A stretch of 48,228 nucleotides of DNA from Candidatus Melainabacteria bacterium (GTDB lineage: Bacteria > Cyanobacteriota > Vampirovibrionia > Obscuribacterales > Obscuribacteraceae), in contig PLZS01000186.1 in NCBI GenBank assembly GCA_003153555.1, forward strand, positions 1-48,228. Direction: 5' to 3'. Below the pieces are notes generated by a model that was not told the DNA's origin, did not search any database, and saw only the letters and a list, made by a program, of their open reading frames with translations. Of this stretch, positions 33,971-41,687 are shown piece by piece (position 1 is the first letter of the stretch; each line of letters starts with the position of its first letter). Both the position numbers and the translations under genes were made by a program.

Positions 33971-35008
33971 ATGAACCGAGTTATTCGAACCGCCTTAGTT
34001 CTCTCCATTTTTGCCAGCCCTGCAATGGCGATGCCTCTTTTATTGAATGGCAACGTGGCACAACAGCGCGTGTCTGCGCTCACTTCAGATATCCAATGGT
34101 ACAAATCACTTCCGCAGGCTCAAAGCGAAGCGATGCGCCAAAACAAGATGATCTTCTGGGTCCATATGCTCGGCGACATTCGCGGCGCTACGTGAAGTGC
34201 CGGAAATAGCTTAAGAGCCGTGTCGCTCTCGCAAGAACCTGCTTTCTCAACTCTCAAGAATTACTTTGTCTGCGGCACTCGCGACATTTCAAATGAGCCC
34301 TATGCTGGTCTATCTGGCAGTCATGATGTTTCCGGCAATGCAGTTGATACCACAAACGGTGCCGGACCTCATAACCTTCAATTGTTTATTCTTTCCGCTG
34401 ATGGAACTGTGCTGACCTGTTTGCCTGGCTATTGGCACTCTCAGGATCTACTTACCGAGATGCAATTCGCCTCTCAACTGAATCAAGTCTGGCTAAATCC
34501 AAAGCTGTCACGCGGACAGAAAGATCAGATGTTTAAGCAGATGCACTTAGCTCATATTGACCAGCATTCGCCTGGCATGGTGCGCAGAAGCAAAATGCAA
34601 GGCTTTGATATGCAATACGAGGCTAAACGCGCGAACCGGTCTGACACCATTGTTGATCGCAGTGCAGTGATATCTGCGGCCAACAGCGGAATGAAACCGC
34701 CACCATCTGCATTCAAAACGACAGATGAGATCATGCATGAGAGAATGGCTCAGCGCCCTTTTGTTGCATACAACTATTTTGACGTCGCTGCTTATTCCGA
34801 TTACGGTAAACAGAAATACGATAAGCATGAAGATTATCGAACTGCTGATGGCATGGTCGACAAACAAGCAGCTCGGAATGCTCCAACTATCGGTAATAAA
34901 CAAGTTGAAGAGCGTCCGATGGGGAGACGAGGCAGACGACAAGCCATGTACAACGCTCCTAACAATCCAGCTCTTTGGGGTAACGGACCCAAATGGGGAA
35001 CTCAATAG
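33971..35008 (+). CDS. Secreted thioredoxin-like protein, candidate selenoprotein (in-frame TGA at codon 75)
   Basis: The ATG has GAGG eight bases upstream and begins a signal peptide (TALVLSIFASPAMA). The frame runs to TGA 34193-34195 at codon 75 and then continues open in the same frame to 35008, giving 345 residues if the TGA is read. The TGA lies in IFWVHMLGDIRGAT-TGA-SAGNSLRA, where a thioredoxin-like fold would have its reactive cysteine. Downstream residues keep the fold (TLKNYFVCGTRD, LQLFILSADGTVLTCLPGYW). A hairpin 14-18 bases after the TGA fits the bacterial SECIS pattern. TGA is a normal stop elsewhere in the window. The alternative is a nonsense-mutated pseudogene. The C-terminal third is polar and probably disordered. 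Confidence 0.7.
34210..34235 (+). promoter_or_regulatory. Candidate bacterial SECIS hairpin
   Basis: AGAGC (34214-34218) pairs with GCTCT (34225-34229) around the loop CGTGTC. An outer CTT/AAG pairing (34210-34212 with 34233-34235) extends it across an internal loop. The loop's second base is G followed by U, and that G lies 24 bases after the TGA. This is inside the 16-37 base range of the published bacterial consensus as I remember it. Confidence 0.45.
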
Positions 35009-35010
35009 GC

Positions 35011-36183
35011 CTAAAATGACCGAAAGCTGCCATGACCCCCGCCGCTGTATACGTTGTAATCAAAAACAAATTGGATATCGACTTCATCTTTACCGCCTTC
35101 GGGTAGTGGTCTAAAAGGTGACGCATTTTCTACAGCTTTTAAAGCTGCCTGGTCGGCAATTACGACGCCGCTTGTCTGGTCTATTTGGAGGTCAGAAAGC
35201 TCGCCCCCCCTGTGGATTTTAAACGTGGTCACAACGCGTTTGCTTTCAAACCCCTTCGGTGGAAACCATGCGCGCTTGATTCTTCTCTGCAGGTCTGCCA
35301 TATAAGGACCGTAGTCGACGTCTTTCACGGGTTTTGTGTTGCCAGGCATACGATATACACCGTTCGCTTTAAAAGTAACTCCAAGTAATTCCATGTTGTA
35401 CTTGTCCGCTTCGGGCGATTCCGTATATTCCAGTATGTTGAGACTTCCATCAGACATGAAAGTCCAAAACAGCTCAAGCCTTTCCAAGCCAGCCGGTAAT
35501 GGTGGGAAACTAGCCTTGAGCATTAGTTCTTCTATTGATCTGTCTTCTTGCGATGATGCGCTGCGAGTCACCACTTCATAAGCAATCAGCTTGCCATTTC
35601 CGTCGACGGACACTTTTACTTTGGTTACCAATAAGGTGCCCTGAGCTGGGGAGCGTGAAGCTTGCCATGATCGCGAAACATTTTGCGTAACGGAAGCTAT
35701 GTAACCAATATAAACAAGAGCCATGTCTTTACGACGCTGCTGCTTTGCTTGTTCAAATCGCTGTTCCTCCGGACTTTGAACGACGGTGTTTGGCTGAGAA
35801 GTCACCGTTGGAACATGCTTTGTTTCGGGTGTTGCTCCGAGAGAACTTAATGGTGCCGATCGTTGATTCCTCACAACTGTAGGAGCAGAAATTGGAATGA
35901 TGCTGACGAGGTGATTGATCCGATCAGGCAGAGGTTTGTCCTGCCATGAAAGTTTTTGTTTGGGAATGATATTGTCTTCGAGGCGACTAACGCGCACGGG
36001 CAGTGGATCTTCGGGATATGTTTTGCTCAGCACTTCTTGTTCGAGTGCCGACACTTGTTCATTCAATCCCATGCTGGAGGATGTATCAGCCTGCGCTGGG
36101 CCCAAATTACCAGAACCAAGGAAAGTGACGCCGATTATTGCACCCGCAAGTAAAAGCGCGTAAACTATTTTGTTTTTGACCAT
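35011..36183 (-). CDS. Envelope protein with tandem TonB-C-like domains
   Basis: The 390-residue protein has an N-terminal signal/anchor (IVYALLLAGAIIGVTFLGSG). A Glu-rich domain at about 43-95 (SALEQEVLSKTYPEDPLPVR then VSRLEDNI) is shared with the protein at 28834. Two TonB-C-like domains follow: about 165-265 (SVDGNGKLIAYEVVTRSASS) and about 290-380 (HRGGELSDLQIDQTSGVVIA ... SPFRPLPEG). AGAGG lies seven bases before the ATG. TonB-C folds transmit force or bind outer-membrane partners; here they may serve envelope contact. It is convergent with the candidate selenoprotein, two bases apart. Confidence 0.85.
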   Translation of the reverse strand: MVKNKIVYALLLAGAIIGVTFLGSGNLGPAQADTSSSMGLNEQVSALEQEVLSKTYPEDPLPVRVSRLEDNIIPKQKLSWQDKPLPDRINHLVSIIPISAPTVVRNQRSAPLSSLGATPETKHVPTVTSQPNTVVQSPEEQRFEQAKQQRRKDMALVYIGYIASVTQNVSRSWQASRSPAQGTLLVTKVKVSVDGNGKLIAYEVVTRSASSQEDRSIEELMLKASFPPLPAGLERLELFWTFMSDGSLNILEYTESPEADKYNMELLGVTFKANGVYRMPGNTKPVKDVDYGPYMADLQRRIKRAWFPPKGFESKRVVTTFKIHRGGELSDLQIDQTSGVVIADQAALKAVENASPFRPLPEGGKDEVDIQFVFDYNVYSGGGHGSFRSF

Positions 36184-36353
36184 CTAGAGCCTCTTCTAAC
36201 TCAGCTATTGCATATATTACCCAGTCTCCCGATACTAAATGTGGTGCCTAAATTGTTATAAAACACCAAGCAAAACCAAGTTTCTGCTGTTCTTTCTGCT
36301 AGAACCTAACGTCACCAATTGAGATTTCCTGTTTTTAGAGGATTCGCTTGAAG

Positions 36354-36758
36354 TCACTTCTTCGATTTTGATGGTTTCACGGGAGGTCTGTTCACTCTCG
36401 TTCCTTGTACCATGAATGCATTGATTGTTTGTCCATCCGATTCTATGGTGAAGCTGACCGTTATTTGATCGTTCCCTTGAAGTAAGGACAAAATCGGACC
36501 GCACATAGCCAGCGGAAAAAGAAGATGTGCAATATGGACGTCGGTTGTGGTGTCAAAGTAACTTTCCGGATCTTTTTCGGATACAAAATCCAGTTGGACG
36601 GTTCCTGGAAACGCAGCCTTAATGAACGATACCGTTGGCGTGATAGTGCTCCATGTCTGGTGTTTATTATCCCTCAAGCTGCCCGCTTGGCACATGTATT
36701 GAATTACTAATCCGGCGAAATCGCCAGTGATCAGATCTCGCTTTTTCTTTTTTGACAT
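36354..36758 (-). CDS. Hypothetical protein
   Basis: The 134-residue protein has a Lys-rich start and end and a globular middle (AAFPGTVQLDFVSEKDPESY, ISLLQGNDQITVSFTIESDG-like beta strands). No signal peptide or family motif is seen. It stands alone upstream of the TonB-C gene on the same strand, with a 170-base gap. Function unknown. Confidence 0.55.
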   Translation of the reverse strand: MSKKKKRDLITGDFAGLVIQYMCQAGSLRDNKHQTWSTITPTVSFIKAAFPGTVQLDFVSEKDPESYFDTTTDVHIAHLLFPLAMCGPILSLLQGNDQITVSFTIESDGQTINAFMVQGTRVNRPPVKPSKSKK

Positions 36759-36949
36759 ATGTGTTTAATCGCTCCGCAACGCCGTCCGCTTTTCATTTGT
36801 GCCCTTTCTTCCAAAACTGAAGCGTTGCATCTAGGCGCGAGTAAAAACTATGCTGAACAGCAATTAGGCGATGGTTCGGTCAAAGCTTTGACTGATTGAT
36901 TTATTGGCGACGAGCTTATAGGATTGGCAGACTAAGAGAGGCGCAAAAA

Positions 36950-38356
36950 TTGAGATCCCAGATTCTTTTCGAAATCCTTGCCTTAAGCCTTTTACTTGGG
37001 TTCAGTGGCGAGATACGTTGTCTAGGCCAATCTGCTCTTTGGCAATCGTATCTGAAAAAAGGCACCCAGCTGATGGAACAGGCTAATTATTCAGACGCCG
37101 AAAAGATGTTGAGCGCAGCCGTTCAAGAGCTTGACCTAAACACTGACAGCAAAAACAACATCCCTTTCGTTTTTGCTCATTTTCAACTTGCCTCCTGCCT
37201 ACAAAAGGAAAACAAACTGACCGAATCCGAAGCGGAATATCTGAAGACTTTCATCTTAGCCCAGGCGAACGAGACGGAAGTAAATTTTCTGATGGCTTAT
37301 GATTCTCTTGCCAATGTTCAAGTGCAGCTAAAAAAGTACGATTTGGCAGAGGAAAATTATCGCAAATGTTTGCGAAAGTTAGAAGATCGTCATAGCGGTC
37401 TTGATCTCCAACGACAAGTTTTGCAAGATCTGATCAGTCTATACAGTGTCGAAGGTAAAACTGCCGAATCATCGGCTCTGAACGATCAAATTGCCAACTT
37501 AGATGTGCAAATAAAACAAATACAGTCGCAACCAAAATACTTTTACGATCAGGGACTGCGCGCTTTGGCTGTGAAGGACTTTCCAAAGTCAATCGAGCTG
37601 TTCGAAAAGGCTATATCGCTTGCGCCTATGCCACTATACACGGTTAATCTCGCAGTGGCTCACCAGAATTACGCGGTCTTGCTAGACGGTAAAGACGATC
37701 ATGAGGCAGAGCACCATTACAAAGAAGCGATCAAATTATTTGAAAAGGAGAACAGGGCTCAATCGCAATTAGCTGATGCAATAGAGGGACTTGTTATTCT
37801 TTACGTCAAAGATAAACGGTATACAGATGCTGACCCATATGTGACAAGACTCCTCACGCTTCGGAATCAACAGAAAAACATGGTCGGCTATACACGTGCA
37901 CACAAGCTGTACACCGAAGCAATGAAAGCTCAAAACAAACCGATCGCTATCGGAGCTATTCCGGCGGGCCTAAGTTCAAGTCAGGCTGCACTCAAAAGCA
38001 ACGATGAAATTGCTAATTATGATCATTCCATCAAAGTGCACATTCACCAGAAATGGCGCGAATTAGAGAGCAAATATACTTCAGATCAGCCTGCACTTCA
38101 GTCCTCTCGTCCATCCGTAGGACCTTCCTCGGCTCCGCTCTTAAACAAGGGTTTTCAAAACACTAACGTCTGGATACTCATTTCCGCCGATGGTTCACTT
38201 CGAGACTACAAAGTTCAATCGATGAATCAAGGTGATAAATTTGAAGCCAGAGCTTTAGAGGCGGTTCGAGCATCTTTTCCTTTTCAGCCCCTTCCAAAGT
38301 CTGCTGGAAACGCGCACCCGCTCTCAGTCCTCTTCAATCACACTGGCGTTTATTGA
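36950..38356 (+). CDS. Secreted TPR protein with TonB-C-like C-terminus
   Basis: A TTG at 36950 with GAGAGG eight bases upstream yields a signal peptide (QILFEILALSLLLGFSGEIR); the frame is open to 36896. The 468-residue protein has TPR-like helical pairs from about 40 to 330 (QANYSDAEKMLSAAVQELDL, LKKYDLAEENYRKCLRKLED, DFPKSIELFEKAISLAP). It ends in a TonB-C-like domain (VWILISADGSLRDYKVQSMN ... SFPFQPLPKS). It belongs to the same envelope family as the proteins at 23813 and 35011. It likely acts as an exported scaffold. Confidence 0.85.
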   Translation: MRSQILFEILALSLLLGFSGEIRCLGQSALWQSYLKKGTQLMEQANYSDAEKMLSAAVQELDLNTDSKNNIPFVFAHFQLASCLQKENKLTESEAEYLKTFILAQANETEVNFLMAYDSLANVQVQLKKYDLAEENYRKCLRKLEDRHSGLDLQRQVLQDLISLYSVEGKTAESSALNDQIANLDVQIKQIQSQPKYFYDQGLRALAVKDFPKSIELFEKAISLAPMPLYTVNLAVAHQNYAVLLDGKDDHEAEHHYKEAIKLFEKENRAQSQLADAIEGLVILYVKDKRYTDADPYVTRLLTLRNQQKNMVGYTRAHKLYTEAMKAQNKPIAIGAIPAGLSSSQAALKSNDEIANYDHSIKVHIHQKWRELESKYTSDQPALQSSRPSVGPSSAPLLNKGFQNTNVWILISADGSLRDYKVQSMNQGDKFEARALEAVRASFPFQPLPKSAGNAHPLSVLFNHTGVY

Positions 38357-38453
38357 GAAGAATGTGACATTTAGATTGACGGACTGAAACAAATGCTTGC
38401 TCGAAGATTTCCAAGAATCAACAATTACTCCAGAGTAATTCACAGGATTCTAT

Positions 38454-39323
38454 ATGTCCGAGAATGGCATTAATGCAACCGTTTCGCTGGTTGAACTTGG
38501 ATCGAAGTTAGATTCACTGGAACGACTGCTCGTCGACTTAAGCATCGACGTTCAATACATAAAAGATATTTTTCTGGCAAAACAGGCAAAGAAAGAGCGG
38601 CGCCGACAGCGCAAAGAGGAAGAGTTTCTTAAGATCGAGCGACAAAGAAAAGCTAAACAGGATCGGGCAACTTATGAGGACATCATCTGGAGATTGGACT
38701 TTCGTCCATGGGATATCATGCCTGCTCCGCGCAGTGTATTGACGCCAAAAGAACTTGAGCTTGCGTCGTTGTTGGCCCAAGACAAAACTGACAAAGAAAT
38801 AGCGCTGAGCATGAATATCAAAGAAGGCAGTGTCTCTGCGCGAATTTGCGCGATGACGAATAAACATGAGGTGAGCCGTCAAGATTTGGGCGATTACTAC
38901 TTGAAGTATCGGCGCGTTTTTCGCGAGCATCGACACACAAGGTGTCTCAAGCTAGTACGATGGCTCCTCAATCCGCCACCTGGAATGATTCGTCGCTGTA
39001 ATTTGAAATTTATTTGGAAGAGGCGCCTTGGGCGGCGAGGATCTACTTTTCAGTACGCTGGTCCATATGTACCAGTGGAAGTTTTCGACCATCTTAAACA
39101 GCGTGAACACACTGTCATGAAACTGAGAGTTCAAGGTGTTGATTTTCCAACCATCGCCCAGCGCCTCAAGATCAAAGAGGTGAGTGCTAGGGGGTATGTC
39201 TCAGAGATTCGCGGACGTATCAAGTCCACGAAGAATATATCGCTGTCGGATGAGGCACTAATGCAGTTGTACAAGAAATATCTGAAGTTGGCGCGTAAAC
39301 GCGCGGCATCAGCAAAAGCCTGA
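38454..39323 (+). CDS. DNA-binding protein with two LuxR-type HTH domains
   Basis: The 289-residue protein has an N-terminal coiled coil (about 10-75, strongly basic). HTH 1 spans 96-140 (LTPKELELASLLAQDKTDKE, IALSMNIKEGSVSARI) and HTH 2 about 214-258 (LKQREHTVMKLRVQGVDFPT, IAQRLKIKEVSARGYV). A basic linker joins them and a Lys/Arg tail ends the protein. Both follow the GerE/LuxR pattern, but no receiver or ligand domain is present. It probably binds DNA as an oligomer and may regulate nearby genes. Confidence 0.8.
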   Translation: MSENGINATVSLVELGSKLDSLERLLVDLSIDVQYIKDIFLAKQAKKERRRQRKEEEFLKIERQRKAKQDRATYEDIIWRLDFRPWDIMPAPRSVLTPKELELASLLAQDKTDKEIALSMNIKEGSVSARICAMTNKHEVSRQDLGDYYLKYRRVFREHRHTRCLKLVRWLLNPPPGMIRRCNLKFIWKRRLGRRGSTFQYAGPYVPVEVFDHLKQREHTVMKLRVQGVDFPTIAQRLKIKEVSARGYVSEIRGRIKSTKNISLSDEALMQLYKKYLKLARKRAASAKA

Positions 39324-39324
39324 G

Positions 39325-39531
39325 CTAGTCTTCATCCTTAAGCGGTCTGTCTGTCAGCATGACCTCGTTGGGAGCCGTGCCGGTGAAGCTGCCGTTGCCA
39401 TTATCGGTAACTCGAAACCAGTGAAACTTTCGGTCATCGTCAATGCTCAATAAGTGCCAAAGCTTGCCACCATTCTTGACGATAGTGAATCCTGGCTTTA
39501 TCGGATATCCAGCGAACTTCTTATGATTCAT
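39325..39531 (-). CDS. Small hypothetical protein following the Ntn-hydrolase-like gene
   Basis: The ATG at 39531 has AGGAG four bases upstream and yields 68 residues (KNGGKLWHLLSIDDDRKFHW then FRVTDNGNGSFTG), probably a small beta fold. It starts 13 bases after the Ntn-hydrolase-like stop, so the two form an operon. Function unknown. Confidence 0.65.
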   Translation of the reverse strand: MNHKKFAGYPIKPGFTIVKNGGKLWHLLSIDDDRKFHWFRVTDNGNGSFTGTAPNEVMLTDRPLKDED

Positions 39532-39544
39532 GCAACTCCTAAGA

Positions 39545-40288
39545 TCAATTAAATGCACGTCGCGCTGAGTCGATTCTTTGAAAGCCGGTTGCGCATCGGA
39601 TTGTCGCGATGTCACAAGTCGGACTAACGGTCTCATCTTTCCTGCTTGTCCGTGCAATCAATTCTGTTCCAGCATAGATTGCGTCTTCTTCAGACAACTG
39701 GGTTTTGTAGATTTCATCACGCAAAATTCTCAAAATGGCAAGATCGGATTGATCTTCTTCTGATTGCGAGCTTTTCAATTCAGTCAAGTGCTGAGATGCA
39801 CCCATAGAATCTAGATAATTCGGGGATTCCGAAATTTTCGTAACCGGAAGCGGCGTGCCACCAAGATTATGCATATGAATCGTGCAAAACTGAAAAAGTT
39901 TTCTGCTTTGATCGTAATGAAAAATTCTGGAAATAAAAATTGGAGACTCTCTTGGGAATTTAAGACCCTCCTCGGTCTTCAAAAAACGCGAGAAATCACG
40001 GGTAAGCGCTTTCTCTATCGCTCGTGAGACTGTCCGAAGGCTTCCATTCGGCTTAGCGTTCTTAAGGGATTTCCTGAGAGACTCCGATGCGTCAAAGTCA
40101 TATTTCCACTGATTAGTGTCATCATCTCTGACACCACACAGCGGAGTGCCCGTACTAGCGACAGCCGTAAATCTGCCGACACTGATAACCTTCTCCACGT
40201 CATCATTTATTTCGTTGTGCTGCGTTCCGCGCTTATCCGAAACGAGAAGGATTCCGTCTCTGTAAGGAATGGAAATCACTAACGACAT
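39545..40288 (-). CDS. Ntn-hydrolase (proteasome-beta-like) protein
   Basis: The ATG at 40288 follows GGGAGG by seven bases. The protein has 247 residues. Its start, MSLVISIPYRDGILLVSDKR, matches the N-terminal strand pair of proteasome beta and HslV-type subunits (xxxVGIxxxDGVVLAADxR). A later strand is VISVGRFTAVASTGTPLCG. After Met removal Ser2 would be N-terminal and could act as the nucleophile in place of Thr. The frame is open to 40447, but that part carries no similarity. A proteolytic or amidohydrolase role in the cytoplasm is likely. The substrate is unknown. Confidence 0.65.
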   Translation of the reverse strand: MSLVISIPYRDGILLVSDKRGTQHNEINDDVEKVISVGRFTAVASTGTPLCGVRDDDTNQWKYDFDASESLRKSLKNAKPNGSLRTVSRAIEKALTRDFSRFLKTEEGLKFPRESPIFISRIFHYDQSRKLFQFCTIHMHNLGGTPLPVTKISESPNYLDSMGASQHLTELKSSQSEEDQSDLAILRILRDEIYKTQLSEEDAIYAGTELIARTSRKDETVSPTCDIATIRCATGFQRIDSARRAFN

Positions 40289-40754
40289 TGCGCGCCCTCC
40301 CAAGAAAGTGTTAAAACTGATCCTAGAGTAATCGCTGCCATTCAGCAAATCAGCGCAACCGGTAAGGCTGTATCTGCCAGATATCCCAAAAGGGCTGTAG
40401 ATGACGGCTGCAGGATCAGCTTTACAAATAATTCCAACGTGAACCAAATAATTTACTCAAAAGCGGCCCGCCAAACGAGGCATACATTTTTCGACTAATG
40501 AGCGCCTAGCTCGCGACATTGAATGCCTCAAAAAAGATGCGAATTTCAAGCGCCGGAGAAGTCAGAAACAACTTTGCCCTCCTAAAGCCCACGCAACAAT
40601 AGAATCATCTGTAGGAATGCGAATAATGCTAAAAGTCAAACTTTTTGCTGCCCCAATCGAACTGCCGCGATGCTTAGTCCATTCCACTGCTATCATGGTA
40701 CTCGTTTGATTTACATGATGTTCGTTCAGTTCGTTGGGCAAAAGGTTTGGACTT
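40289..40754. other. Gap upstream of the HEPN-helicase operon
   Basis: No certain gene. A minus-strand frame at 40562-40696 from an ATG gives 44 residues with some protein character (SLTFSIIRIPTDDSIVAWAL), perhaps a remnant. The promoters of the divergent Ntn and HEPN genes should lie here, but no strong -35/-10 pair stands out. Confidence 0.3.
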
Positions 40755-41684
40755 ATGGCAGATCGCACAATTATTCCGATTTTTGATCCAGGGGATTGGG
40801 AAAATGCGATAGGCCGTTGCGAAGAATGCAATGAGGAATTGAAAAGATTGCCCATCGCATTTGCATCCTGTAAAGATCATCCGACTGCTAATGCAATTGT
40901 GCATAGTCCAGGATCAAGTCTTACTACAGGAATTGCAGAAATAAACCTTCACCCGCTCAATTTTCTTGATGCAGAGCCAGAAGCTATCACTAACAACGGA
41001 TACCCAACAGTCGAGGAGATTCTTGTCTTTTGCTGTGGAGCTACGCACAGTGCAAAGCCAGAAAAGGTTGTTGCTCGCTATCAACAGCTCCATCAAGGAC
41101 TTCGGATACAGGCAATACCGTCTTTTGATTACATCAACAAGAAAGTCATTGTTCCATTGCTGCAAGCGCAGTCCTGTTATATGACGGCAAACTTTATTGC
41201 AACAACAGCACTCTGTGGAATCGTGGCGGAAATGCTTTCAAATTTGGCTTGGGAAATTTACCAGCCATTCCTAAAGCTCAACAAAAAAGAGATCACCTTA
41301 GAAATGCAAAAGCCGCTATTCGGTATGCCTGTAGAAAGCATGACGCAAGAAGCACGGCTTAACTTGCTAAAGGCTGTGGATATAATTACACAAGGGACTT
41401 GGGACAAGTTTAAACGAGTAAAAGATGTAAGAAACGAGTACGTCCACTTTCACAAATACAATCCTACCGAAGAGGCACAGAAGAAGCAGGCTGCCGAAAT
41501 GTTCACGCTTGTTCAAGAACTTGTCTGTGAGGTAATCGGACAAGACTTTAGTGATGGTCGACTCAATTTGAACCAAGCCACCTTCGCATATTTGCAATTA
41601 CACGGGCTTATAAAACCGTTTCCGGCAGCATCCCAAAATAGTTCCAGTGACTCCAGCGTAGTGGACGGTTCGAACGTTGAGTAA
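40755..41684 (+). CDS. HEPN-domain protein, first gene of a nuclease-helicase operon
   Basis: From the ATG at 40755 (AAAGG upstream) the protein has 309 residues. The N-terminal part has CEEC and further Cys/His residues that could bind zinc. The C-terminal part is helical and carries a HEPN signature R226-N-x-x-x-H231 (VKDVRNEYVHFHK), the RX4-6H motif of HEPN ribonucleases. The stop lies three bases before the helicase start, so the genes are co-translated. HEPN proteins often act as RNases that cut cellular RNA upon infection. Paired with a nuclease-helicase this suggests a defence role. That role is inferred. Confidence 0.7.
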   Translation: MADRTIIPIFDPGDWENAIGRCEECNEELKRLPIAFASCKDHPTANAIVHSPGSSLTTGIAEINLHPLNFLDAEPEAITNNGYPTVEEILVFCCGATHSAKPEKVVARYQQLHQGLRIQAIPSFDYINKKVIVPLLQAQSCYMTANFIATTALCGIVAEMLSNLAWEIYQPFLKLNKKEITLEMQKPLFGMPVESMTQEARLNLLKAVDIITQGTWDKFKRVKDVRNEYVHFHKYNPTEEAQKKQAAEMFTLVQELVCEVIGQDFSDGRLNLNQATFAYLQLHGLIKPFPAASQNSSSDSSVVDGSNVE

Positions 41685-41687
41685 AAT

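Noticed and set aside
34193..34195. Genome-wide TGA reassignment to explain the in-frame TGA
   Set aside because: Other supported genes (for example those ending at 25783 and 20046) use TGA as a normal stop, and no other in-frame TGA is needed in intact genes.
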